From Actinokineospora terrae (GTDB taxonomy: Bacteria; Actinomycetota; Actinomycetes; Mycobacteriales; Pseudonocardiaceae): DNA of 64,000 bases. A model generated the notes under the pieces. That model saw nothing but the letters and a program-made list of their open reading frames with translations. It ran no database searches and had not been told where the DNA came from. Shown piece by piece: positions 1 to 9,100 of this stretch (positions within the stretch are counted from its first letter, which is position 1; every line of letters begins with the position of its first letter). The stretch is taken from contig NZ_FOGI01000003.1 in assembly GCF_900111175.1 (NCBI RefSeq), positions 411,141 through 475,140 of the forward strand, read 5' to 3'. The translations under genes were made by a program, and so were the position numbers.

Positions 1-1313
1 AACAGCGCGACAAAGCCCTGGCCGGTGACATCACCGTGCTCGAGCGGCGAGTTCTTGGCGCGGTGCGGGTCGGGCCCCGGCACGAGCTGGTCGACCGCGA
101 CCAGCAGCACCAGACCGGCGCCCCCGCCGAGGATGGCCGTTGTCGCGGCGAGCGCCCACGGCCACAGGTCGCCGTGGATCGCGGTGCCGACGACGGTGAG
201 CACGAGCGACAGCGGGCCGAACCAGGTCAGCCACGCCAGCTGCCGCCCCCGCACGTCCGCGAGTTCGGTGCCGGGCACCATCAGCGTCAACCACAGCGCG
301 GTGCCGTCCTGGCCGTAGAGGTTCGCGCTGGTCGTGGCCGCCAGCAGCGCCGTGATCGCCCCGACGAACGGCAGGAACCCGGTCGAGTCGAACATCAGCG
401 GCAGCAGCCCGCTCAGGATGGCGAACACCGGCGCGACCAGCAGGCCCTGCACCCGCAACGGATCCCGCAGCCAGGTGCGGACCTCCTTGACGTACACGGC
501 GGCCACCGGCCCGCGATCGGCCCACCTCGCCGCCGACTCCGCCGTGCTGCCGCGCACCACCGGCCGGGCGAGCCGCTGCGGGCCGAGCACCCGCCCCCAC
601 AGCACGACCAGCAGCACGACCAGGACCGCCAGCGCCACCAGCGGTCCGACGACCCACAGCCAGTCCCCGCGCCCGGCGGCCTCGACCGCCACGACACCCC
701 AGCTGGACGGCAACGCGCGCACGGTCAGCGAGAACGCCCGCGAGAACCCGGTCTGCAGCACCACGTCCAGCGCGATGAACACGACCCAGCCGGACTGGCT
801 GAGCACCATCATCGTCGCCGTGATCACCGCGGTCACCGCCGCGCCGGTGCGGGACCTGGCCAGCGCGCCGAAGAACCGGGCGGCCAGCCGCGACAGCAGC
901 ACCACCAGCGTCAGCTGGAGCAGGACGGCCGGGATCGACACGACGACCGCCGCGGCGCCGAGCCGGGCCGCGTAGACGACGAGCGCGGTGAAGGCGATCA
1001 GGGTGACCACCGTGGTGACACCGACGAAGGCCGCGCCGAGCAGCCCGATCGCGAGGCGGGTGCGCGGGACCGGCTCGAGCGCGAACTGCTCGGCGCGCAG
1101 CACCGGGTCGCCGCCGAACGCGGGGCCGAGCATCCAGCCCAGCGCCCAGATGGTGAAGGTGACGGCGAGCAGGTCGGCCACGGTGCCCGCGGCGGCGTCG
1201 GTGGTGGCCAGCGCGATCGTCCCGGCGGCGATGGCCAGCCCGGCCAGGCCGCCGGTGAGCATCCAGGTCGCCCGGGGACCCGCGATGGTGTGCCGCAGGA
1301 CGGCCAGCTTCAT
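1..1313 (-). CDS. ABC-2 type transporter permease (3' end beyond the window)
   Basis: The frame is open from an ATG at 1313 to the left edge (437 codons, no stop), so the C-terminus is missing. It reads MKLAVLRHTIAGPRATWML and continues as a chain of long Ala/Val/Leu-rich membrane segments separated by short Arg-rich loops, as expected for an ABC-2 family permease. The start lies 5 nt after the stop of the ATPase gene on the same strand, so the two are almost certainly one transcript and one exporter. The substrate cannot be read from the sequence; drug or lipid export is the usual role of this family. A different frame of the same strand is also long and open, but it is an Arg-rich shadow. 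Transporter identity is good, specificity unknown. Confidence 0.8.
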   Translation of the reverse strand, partial: MKLAVLRHTIAGPRATWMLTGGLAGLAIAAGTIALATTDAAAGTVADLLAVTFTIWALGWMLGPAFGGDPVLRAEQFALEPVPRTRLAIGLLGAAFVGVTTVVTLIAFTALVVYAARLGAAAVVVSIPAVLLQLTLVVLLSRLAARFFGALARSRTGAAVTAVITATMMVLSQSGWVVFIALDVVLQTGFSRAFSLTVRALPSSWGVVAVEAAGRGDWLWVVGPLVALAVLVVLLVVLWGRVLGPQRLARPVVRGSTAESAARWADRGPVAAVYVKEVRTWLRDPLRVQGLLVAPVFAILSGLLPLMFDSTGFLPFVGAITALLAATTSANLYGQDGTALWLTLMVPGTELADVRGRQLAWLTWFGPLSLVLTVVGTAIHGDLWPWALAATTAILGGGAGLVLLVAVDQLVPGPDPHRAKNSPLEHGDVTGQGFVAL

Positions 1314-1318
1314 CCGGA

Positions 1319-2095
1319 TCAGGACGCCAGCCACGACAGGCCCTCCCCGCCGCCGACCTTGACACCCACCAGCTCGACGAACGTGTCCTCCAGCGACGAC
1401 CCGCCGCGCACCACGTCCAGCGGTCCCTCGACGACCACGCGGCCCTTGGCCATCACCGCGACCGTGTCGCACAGCTGCTCGACCAGCGCCATCACGTGGC
1501 TCGACAGAAGCACCGAGCCGCCGCCCGCGACGAACCGGTTGAGGATGCGCTTGATGGTGGCCGCCGACACCGGGTCGACCGCCTCGAACGGCTCGTCGAG
1601 CACCAGCAGACGGGGGGCGTGCAGCAGCGCGGTGGCCAGGCCGATCTTCTTGCGCATGCCGGTGGAGTAGTCGACCACCAGGGTGCGCTCGGCGTCGCCG
1701 GCGAGCTCCATGACCTCCAGCAGCTCGGCGGCACGCTCGGCGACGGTCGCGGGGTCGAGGCCGCGCAACTGCCCCAGGTAGGTCAGCAACTCCCGACCGG
1801 TCAGGCGCTCGGGCAGGGCGAGGCCGTCGGGCAGGACCCCCATCAGCTTGCGCGCCGCCAACGGGTCGTCCCAGACGTCCACCCCGAACACCTCGGACCT
1901 GCCCTCGTCCGGCCGCAACAACCCGACCGCCATCGACAGCGCCGTCGTCTTCCCCGCCCCGTTCGGCCCGACCAGCCCGTAGAACGAGCCTGCCGCGACG
2001 GTCAACTCGGCGTGGTCGACCGCGGTGTACTCACCGAACACCTTGTGCAGGCCGAACAGCCGCAACGCCGCCGACCCACCCTCCACCTCGTTCAC
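1319..2095 (-). CDS. ABC transporter ATP-binding protein
   Basis: This 258-residue protein has the full set of ABC ATPase motifs: Walker A GPNGAGKTT near residue 43, a signature region YSTGMRKKIGLA near 145, Walker B LLVLDEPFEAVD near 165, and an H-loop SSHVM near 199. The STGM signature and the short length match the ATPases paired with ABC-2 permeases, which often export antibiotics or lipids. It precedes the permease gene by 5 nt. The start at 2095 gives MNEVEGGSAALRLFGLHKVF, a normal N-terminus for the family. It sits outside the PKS set, separated from it by a repeat-rich 1.2 kb gap, so a link to the polyketide pathway is possible but not shown. Confidence 0.93.
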   Translation of the reverse strand: MNEVEGGSAALRLFGLHKVFGEYTAVDHAELTVAAGSFYGLVGPNGAGKTTALSMAVGLLRPDEGRSEVFGVDVWDDPLAARKLMGVLPDGLALPERLTGRELLTYLGQLRGLDPATVAERAAELLEVMELAGDAERTLVVDYSTGMRKKIGLATALLHAPRLLVLDEPFEAVDPVSAATIKRILNRFVAGGGSVLLSSHVMALVEQLCDTVAVMAKGRVVVEGPLDVVRGGSSLEDTFVELVGVKVGGGEGLSWLAS

Positions 2096-3306
2096 GCTTG
2101 GGGATCCCCTTCAGGCTCGTGGCCGCCCCACCATCATCAGCGCCCGGGGCGGAAGCCGCACCGGAACCCTGCCCCCGGCCACAGCGGCGGTGATCGTACC
2201 GTTGCTCGCCGTCACCGGGGTGAACCGCGGATCACACTTCTCCCCCACCACGACACCATCCGATGGCGCGTGTGGACGCGAACACCCCCACCCAGGCGGT
2301 CTGGACCACAGTCCACTCCCCCCGATTGGCAATTCCCACCACTCGCTGCCTCACCGCCGCAACCAGCCAACCCGTGGCGGCCTCACCTTCTCGACCCCTG
2401 ACCCGACCTCCGCCATGCCACGTGCCCGCACCGCCCACAGGCAGCCACACCACACACAGCCAACCCCCTATCGCGCGAGGGCAACCCCAGCCACGCACAG
2501 GCAAACCCACCTTCCGCGCGCAACCCCACCGCACGCGGACAGCCAGACCGCACCCCGGCGCGCAGGCAGCGCCATCGCTCGCAGGTAGCCCCCCATCCGC
2601 GGGCAACCTCATCGCCAGACAGCCTTACCGCGCACAGCCAGCTTTACCGCACATGAGGAATCCACCGCACTCAGCCAGGCCCCCAAGGCAACCTCACCGC
2701 GCGCGAGAAGCACCACCATCTCCGGGCAACCGCACTGCACACGGGCAAACCCACCACAAGCTGCCGCCTCACCTGGCTCACCTCGAACGGCACCATCTTC
2801 GCGCTGTCCGGCACCGCCCAGGCAGCCCAATCCCACCGCACACAGACAACCTCACCGCGCGAGCAACCCCACCACCCGCACCGCACACGAGCGCTCAGCC
2901 AAGCCCAACGTCCGCAGGCAGCCTCACAACACGCGGGCAACCTCCACGGCACGCGGACAACCCCACCGCCCGCAGATAGCCCCATCACCCGCCGTCAGCC
3001 CCGACGCAACTGCCTCGCGCGCGCACGCCAGTCCTGCCCCAGCCCCCACCCTCTCCGGGGGGCGTCCCAGGTCCCAGCCTACCGGGAGCCGCCGACAGAG
3101 GATCTTGAAACGGCCGGGCGAAGATCCACATGTGGACAACTTCTGTCGCTGAGCCGGGTGAATCTCAGGGCCGGGCAACCAAAGAAGTGCCTGGTCAGGG
3201 GCACAGCGCCGCCGAAGGGGGGCCGCAAAGGGGGCCGCGAGAGAGAAGTCGTTCGGCGGGTGATCGACAAGAGGGTCGAGAACAACCAAGCAGTCCACTG
3301 TGGACG
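2096..3306. other. 1.2 kb region without a convincing gene
   Basis: I see no supported coding region. Several ORFs of 60-240 codons exist on both strands, but their translations are Pro/Arg/Thr-rich or Gly/Trp/Cys-rich products of the underlying repeats. A possible remnant lies at 2111-2250 on the minus strand (GTITAAVAGGRVPVRL), faintly like the C-terminal beta domain of secreted glycosidases; I do not call it a gene. A TCCACTGTGGA palindrome sits at 3294-3304, just past the carboxylase stop. Confidence 0.6.
2400..2990. repeat. Degenerate short tandem repeat field
   Basis: A motif close to CACCGCACGCGGGCAACC recurs many times on the plus strand, with variants such as GCGCGAGCAACCCCACC, ACGCGGGCAACCTCC and ACGCGGACAACCCCACC. 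The spacing is irregular, mostly 17-20 nt with some longer gaps. The plus strand is C-rich and poor in T throughout. Units differ too much for a CRISPR array and there are no unique spacers of constant length. Confidence 0.6.
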
Positions 3307-4872
3307 CTAAAGCGGGATGTTGCCGTGTTTGCGGGTCGGTGGGGTGGTGCGTTTGGTGCGGAGGAGGCGGAGGGCGGTGGAGATTTCGAGGCGGGTTCTG
3401 GCGGGTTGGATCACTCGGTCTATGTAGCCGCGTTCGGCGGCTGCGTAGGGGTTGCTGAAGGCTCGGCGGTACTCGTCGGCCAGGGAGGCGGCGACGGTGG
3501 GGCGGTCGGTGGGGTCGGCGGCCTGGAGGGTCTTGCGGTGCAGGATCTGGACCGCGCCGGTGGCGCCCATGACGGCGATCTCGGCGGTGGGCCAGGCGAG
3601 GTTGACGTCGGCGCCGAGGTGTTTGGAGCCCATCACCGCGTAGCCGCCGCCGTAGGCCTTGCGCAGGACGACGGTGACCTTGGGGACGGTGGCCTCGGCG
3701 TAGGCGTAGATCAGCTTGGCGCCGCGGCGGACGATGCCGCTGCGTTCCTGGACGACGCCGGGCAGGTAGCCGGGGACGTCGGCGAGGGTGATGATCGGGA
3801 TGTTGAACGCGTCGCAGAACCGGACGAAGCGCGCCGCCTTCTCCGAGCACGCGATGTCGATCGCACCGGCGTTCACGAGCGGGTTGTTGGCCACCACCGC
3901 AACCGAGTGACCATCCACTCTGGCCAGTGCACACACGATGTTGCGCGCGTACTCCGGTTGCACCTCAAGGTAATCGCCATCATCCACAATGGCCTGAATC
4001 ACCTCGGTGACGTCGTAACCCTGGTTCTCCGAGTCCGGGATCAGCGTGTCAAGCCGACTGTCCTGTTCGGTCACCACCGGTTCGTGATCGTGGTCGTACA
4101 CCGGCAATGGATCCATATTGTTGCTGGGCAAGTAACCCAGCAACGTCTGCACCCACGTGATGGCGTCCTGCTCGTCGTCACCCACGTAGTGCGCGTTGCC
4201 GGACACCTCGCTGTTGACCGCCGGACCACCGAGTTCGTCGAGCGTGGTGTTCTCACCGGTCACAGCGGACACGACCTCGGGCCCGGTGACGAACATGTAC
4301 GACGTCTTGTCCACCATCACGGTGAAGTCGGTGATCGCGGGCGAGTACACCGCGCCACCCGCGCACGGCCCCATCAGCAACGAGATCTGCGGCACCACAC
4401 CGGACGCTCGCACGTTGCGCATACCCAGCTCCGCGTAATGCGCCAGCGAGACAACACCCTCCTGGATGCGCGCGCCGCCGGAGTCGTTGATGCCGATCAC
4501 CGGGCAGCCGATGGTCAGCGCCAGGTCCATCACCTTGAGCACCTTGGCGCCGAACGCCTCGCCCATGCTGCCGCCCAGGGTGGTGAAGTCCTGGGAGAAC
4601 ACGCACACCTGGCGGCCGTCGACGGTCCCGTACCCGGTGACCACGCCGTCGCCGTACGGCCGGTTCTGCTCCATGCCGAAGTCGGTGCACCGGTGCCGGG
4701 CGAACTCGTCGAGCTCGGTGAACGACCCGGGGTCGAGCAGCAGGTCGATCCGCTCGCGGGCGGTCAGCTTCCCCTTGGCGTGCTGCCGGTCGACCGCGCG
4801 TTTCTCGGCAATCTCGACGGCCTGCGCCCGCCGGGCGGTGAGGTCGGAAATCCGGTCCGCGGTGGTCGACAT
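3307..4872 (-). CDS. Acyl-CoA carboxylase carboxyltransferase (beta) subunit
   Basis: This 521-residue protein matches the propionyl-CoA carboxylase beta family over its full length, down to the typical C-terminal end KHGNIPL. It carries the crotonase-fold glycine motifs SGGARIQEG (about 131-139) and GPCAGGAVYSPA (about 168-179), and RKAYGGGYAVMGSKHLGAD (about 404-422). It would transfer CO2 from biotin to an acyl-CoA, making a malonyl-type PKS extender; the biotinylated alpha subunit is not in the window. In propionyl-CoA carboxylases the last motif reads GGAYDVM, with the Asp known to control substrate choice; here that residue is Ala412. This suggests a substrate other than propionyl-CoA. 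The upstream promoter shares the TAGGGG box of the PKS promoters, which ties the gene to the cluster. Confidence 0.93.
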   Translation of the reverse strand: MSTTADRISDLTARRAQAVEIAEKRAVDRQHAKGKLTARERIDLLLDPGSFTELDEFARHRCTDFGMEQNRPYGDGVVTGYGTVDGRQVCVFSQDFTTLGGSMGEAFGAKVLKVMDLALTIGCPVIGINDSGGARIQEGVVSLAHYAELGMRNVRASGVVPQISLLMGPCAGGAVYSPAITDFTVMVDKTSYMFVTGPEVVSAVTGENTTLDELGGPAVNSEVSGNAHYVGDDEQDAITWVQTLLGYLPSNNMDPLPVYDHDHEPVVTEQDSRLDTLIPDSENQGYDVTEVIQAIVDDGDYLEVQPEYARNIVCALARVDGHSVAVVANNPLVNAGAIDIACSEKAARFVRFCDAFNIPIITLADVPGYLPGVVQERSGIVRRGAKLIYAYAEATVPKVTVVLRKAYGGGYAVMGSKHLGADVNLAWPTAEIAVMGATGAVQILHRKTLQAADPTDRPTVAASLADEYRRAFSNPYAAAERGYIDRVIQPARTRLEISTALRLLRTKRTTPPTRKHGNIPL

Positions 4873-4899
4873 GCCCGGCCCTCCTCACGACTCGATCCC

Positions 4900-4945
4900 A
4901 AGGTAGGACGTGCCCGCGCGGGGCAGGTACCCCTAGTCCCCCCTG
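4900..4945 (-). promoter_or_regulatory. Carboxylase promoter with TAGGGG boxes
   Basis: Read on the minus strand, CAGGGG (4945-4940) is followed 10 bp on by TAGGGG (4935-4930), then a -35-like TACCTG, an 18-nt spacer and a -10-like TACCTT (4905-4900). The layout matches that in front of the first PKS gene. The assignment rests on sequence resemblance only. Confidence 0.45.
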
Positions 4946-4965
4946 GGCCGGCTACAGTCGGCGGC

Positions 4966-6150
4966 ATGGGGGCGTTCGGGAGGTTCTGGCTGGCCGACGC
5001 GATCTCGATGTTCGGGACGTACATCACCACGGTGGCCGTCCAGGTGATCGCGGTGGTAATGCTGTCGGCGTCGGCGACCGAGGTCGGCGTGCTCAACGCG
5101 GCCAGGTGGCTGCCGTACCTGCTGTTCGGGCTCGTCGCGGGGGTGATCGTCGACCGCTGTAGGCGTCGCCCGATGATGATCGGCACCGACCTCGGCCGGG
5201 CCGCGCTGCTGGGGGTGATCCCCGCGCTCGCGGCGTTCGACCAGCTCAGCATGCCCGCGCTGGTGGCGGTCGTGTTCGGCGTCGGCGCGCTGTCGCTGTT
5301 CGGCGACGCGGCGTTCCAGTCGTTCCTGCCGCGCATCGTGGAGCGCGACCGCCTGGCGTGGGCGAATGTCCGGATCGAGCAGACCAGTTCGGTCGCCCAG
5401 ACGTCCGGGCCGCTGCTGGGCAGTGCGCTGATCAAGTTCCTCGGCGCGCCGCTTGCCGTGCTCGCGGATGCCGTGTCCTACGCGGTGTCCGGGATCCTGG
5501 TCGCCACTCTGCGCGGGAAAGAGGAAGTGCCGGAACGGGTCGAGCGGCACCTTCTCACCGAATTGCGCGAGGGTCTGCGATGGGTTTACCGGCACCGGAT
5601 GCTGGCGCCGCTGTCGATCACCTCGCACGCCCGGTTCCTGTTCACCGCGATGGCGAGCACGGCGTTCGTCCCGTACGCGGTGGCCGCGGTCGGCGCGACC
5701 GGGCTCGGCTTCGCCTACGCGGCAGCGGGTGTGGGGACCGTGCTCGGCGGCGCGGTGTCGTTGCGCGTGCACCGCGGAATCGGGCTGGCGCGGACGATCG
5801 TGCTGGGCCGGTTGCTGGTAGCCGCCGGGTTCGCCCTGGTGCTGACCGGGGACTGGGCGGTGTTCGCCGGTCAGTTCGTGGTAGGGCTGGGGCTCGGCGT
5901 CGAGGGGCCGCACGACGTCACCTACCGGCAACAGGTGACCCCGGACCGGCTGCAGGGCCGGTGCAACGCGACCATCCGGTCGTTCAACTGGGGCATGATC
6001 ACCATCGGCGCCCCGATCGGCGGGGTGATCGGCGACCTGGTGTCCCTGCCGACCGCGATGATCGTCGGCGGCACCGGGATGACGGTGGCCGCGCTGACCC
6101 TGCTGACCTCGGCGTTCCGCGACGCGGACCTGCCTTCGCATCCAAGGTAG
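4966..6150 (+). CDS. MFS exporter
   Basis: This 394-residue protein is almost entirely hydrophobic, with about 11-12 membrane segments. A typical major-facilitator loop (DRCRRRPMM) follows the second segment, near residues 64-72. The frame is open far upstream, but the 4966 ATG gives a sensible start (MGAFGRFWLADAISMFGTYI) and leaves a 93-nt divergent promoter region with the carboxylase gene. The family includes drug and macrolide efflux pumps; export of the cluster product and self-resistance are plausible inferences. It converges on the last PKS gene, with 7 nt between the two stops. Confidence 0.9.
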   Translation: MGAFGRFWLADAISMFGTYITTVAVQVIAVVMLSASATEVGVLNAARWLPYLLFGLVAGVIVDRCRRRPMMIGTDLGRAALLGVIPALAAFDQLSMPALVAVVFGVGALSLFGDAAFQSFLPRIVERDRLAWANVRIEQTSSVAQTSGPLLGSALIKFLGAPLAVLADAVSYAVSGILVATLRGKEEVPERVERHLLTELREGLRWVYRHRMLAPLSITSHARFLFTAMASTAFVPYAVAAVGATGLGFAYAAAGVGTVLGGAVSLRVHRGIGLARTIVLGRLLVAAGFALVLTGDWAVFAGQFVVGLGLGVEGPHDVTYRQQVTPDRLQGRCNATIRSFNWGMITIGAPIGGVIGDLVSLPTAMIVGGTGMTVAALTLLTSAFRDADLPSHPR

Positions 6151-6157
6151 AACCCGG

Positions 6158-9100
6158 CTAGCCCTCCAACTCGCTGTCGATCAGGGCGAAGATCGTGTCC
6201 TCTGTGGCCTCGTCCAGGTCGTCGTCGGTGGCGTCGTCCGCCGGGGTCCACTTGGTCAGCAGCGCGGCGAGCCGGGCGCGGACCCTCGCCGCTTCCTCGG
6301 TGGACAGCGAGGGCAGGACGGCGTCGATGTTGTCCAATTCGGACAACGCGGTCACGGCGGGGCTCGGCGGCGCGGGAACCAGGTCGACGAGCAGGCGCTC
6401 GGCCAGGGCGACCGGAGTGGGGTGGTCGAACACCAGGGTGGCGGGCAAGCGGACGCCGGTGGTGGTCGTGAGGCGGTTGCGGAGTTCGACGGCGGTGAGC
6501 GAGTCGAACCCGAGGTCGGAGAACGCCCTGGCCGGATCGACGGCGTCGGTGCCCGCGAAGCCGAGGACCGTGGCCGCGTTGGCGCGCACGAGGTCGACGA
6601 GCACCCGGGTGCGTTCCGCGCCGGGCAGGGTGAGCAACCGTGCGCCCAAGTCTTGTGGTGCGGCGGTTTCAGCCACTCGACGGGCGGGGCGGGCGAGTGC
6701 ACTGAGGACAGTGGGCGGGTCGTCGAGGGCGCGGGTGTCGATGGTCGCGGCGATGACGGCGGGGGTGGGTTCGACCAGTGCGCGGTCGAGCATCGCCATT
6801 CCCGCATCGGGGGTGAGCGGGGGGAATCCGGTCCGGGCGAGGCGGTCGCGGTCGGCGTCGGTCAGCGGGCCGAGCATGCCGCCGTCGAGATCCCACGGGC
6901 CCCAGGCCAGCGTGCGGATGGGGAGACCACGGGTGTGCCGGTGGTGCGCGAGGCCGTCGAGGAATGCGTTCGCGGCGGCGTAGGCGGCCTGGCCGGGGGT
7001 GCCGATCGTGGCGGCGATGGACGAGAACAGGACAAACTCGACTGCGTCCGGGACAGCTTCTTGCAACGCCAACGCGGCGTCGGCCTTGGCGTGCAGCACG
7101 GCGGCCAGCCGGTCGCCGGTCAGACCGGAGAACACGCCATCGTCAAGGACTCCAGCGGCGTGGAAGACGGATCGGACACCCAGGCCCGTCACCAGCTCGC
7201 GATCTGCCGCGTCACCGGCGACAACTCTTACCTCAGCGCCGAGTTCCTCCACACTGGACACCAGGTCATCGGGCGCTTTGCCGCTTCGGCTGAGCAGCAC
7301 GATGTTGCGACGGCCTGCGGCGGCCAGGTGTCGTGCGAGCACGCCGCCAAGTGCTCCTGTGCCACCGGTGATCAGTACGGGGTCGTTGAGGTCCGCCTGA
7401 ACCGGAAGCGTCAGTACGACCTTGCCGACGTGCTTGGCCTGACTCATGTACCGGAACGCCTCACGCGCCTGGCGAACGTCCCACGCCCTTCGCGGAGGCA
7501 AGGTCAGAGCACCCTTGGCGAACAACTCCATGACCTGGCTCAGGATCTCGCCGATCCGATCCGGCCCTGCCTCGGCGAGGTCGTACGCCCGATAGTCCAC
7601 ATCGGACACATCAGCGCGGATGTCGGTCTTGCCCATCTCCAGGAAACGCCCACCGGGCCGCAACAATCCCAGCGAGGCATCGACGAACTCGCCCGCCAGC
7701 GCGTTCAACACCACGTCCACCTTGGGGAACTTGTCGGCGAACGCGAGGTCCCGCGACGACGACAAGCGCTCGTCAACGAGGCCGGTCGCGGTCCACTTCG
7801 ACGGGCTGGCCGTGCCGTACACCTCCGCGCCGAGGTGTCGGGCCAATTGCACGGCGGCCATACCGACACCACCGGCGGCGGCGTGCACGAGGACCGACTC
7901 ACCGTCGCGCAGGTTCGCCAGGTCGACAAGGCCGTAGTAGGCGGTGGCGTAGACGATAGGAACGCAGGCGCCGTCAGCGAAGGCCCAGTCGTCGGGCAGG
8001 GGAACGAGGAGTCGCTGGTCGGTGACGGCCTCGGGTGCGAAGGCGGCTGAGAACAGCCCGAGCACGCGATCCCCGACGTTGACCTTGGTGACCTCGGGGC
8101 CGACCTCGATGACTACACCAGCCGCCTCGCCGCCGATCGCGACCTCGCCCGGGTACATCCCCAGAGCGTTGAGGACATCCCGGAAGTTGAGCCCGGCGGC
8201 CCGCACCGCGACCCGGACCTCCCCCGGCCCCAGGTCAGGCGGGGACACGGGGGCGAGGACGAGGTTCTCCAGGGTGCCGCGCCCGGTGGTGTCGAGCCGC
8301 CACGGGCCTGCCGGGGGCACCAGATCGGCGCCGGGATCCTGGACGACGCGCGGAGCCAGCACCGCACCGGAACGGATCGCGAGCTGCGGCTCGTCGGGAC
8401 TGCGCACGAGAGCCGCCCACGGGTCGGCGTCGATGTCGACCAGCCGGAGCCTGCCCGGGTCCTCGGTCATCGCGACCCTGAGCAGGCCCCATACGGCGGC
8501 ACCCGGCAGGTCCGGGACATCGTCGCCGGGTTCGGCGGCCACCGCGCCTCTGGTCAGGACGATCACCTGGGCATCGGCGGCCACGGCGAGCATCTCGGTG
8601 ACGCGGTCGAGCAGGTCTGGTCCGGTTGAGCTGATGACCACCCGGTCCGCGCCAGTGTCGACCAAGGCGGCACCAGCGGCGGAGAGTCCCTGTGCCGCAT
8701 GGAATACGTCATCGCCGTGGACCGCCCATGTCCGGGAGTCGGGGTCGACTCGCTGGACCTGTTGCCAGGCCAGGCGGTGGAGAGGTGGCGCGGTGGCCAC
8801 TGCGGCGGTGGTGGTGACCGGGCGGAGTACGACGTTGTCAATCGAGATGACAGGCGCACCAGCCGGATCAACGGCGACGAGGGAAGCGCCCTCGGGCCCG
8901 CTGGTGAGACGCACGCGCAGGGTGGTCGCCCCAGTCGCGGCCAACTGAACCCCAGACCACGCGAACGGCACCCCAGCGGCCCCGGCCCCAGTCGCCGCCA
9001 CCGCAAGCGCATGCAACGCAGAGTCCAACAGCGCCGGATGCAGCCCAAACCGGCCCGCGTTCGCGGTGTCCGGCAATGCGACCTCCGCGAAGACAGCGTC

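Noticed and set aside
2111..2250. Remnant of a secreted glycosidase C-terminus on the minus strand
   Set aside because: The resemblance is limited to a few residues and cannot be supported without a database search.
2232..2988. Small ORFs in the region before the carboxylase
   Set aside because: They are translations of the degenerate repeat and have no homology-like pattern, and no convincing ribosome sites.
2400..2990. CRISPR array
   Set aside because: Repeats are too variable and there are no constant-length spacers or cas genes.
3130..4965. Long upstream extension of the MFS gene frame
   Set aside because: The extension runs antisense through the carboxylase gene and has no domain; only the part from 4966 looks like a transporter.
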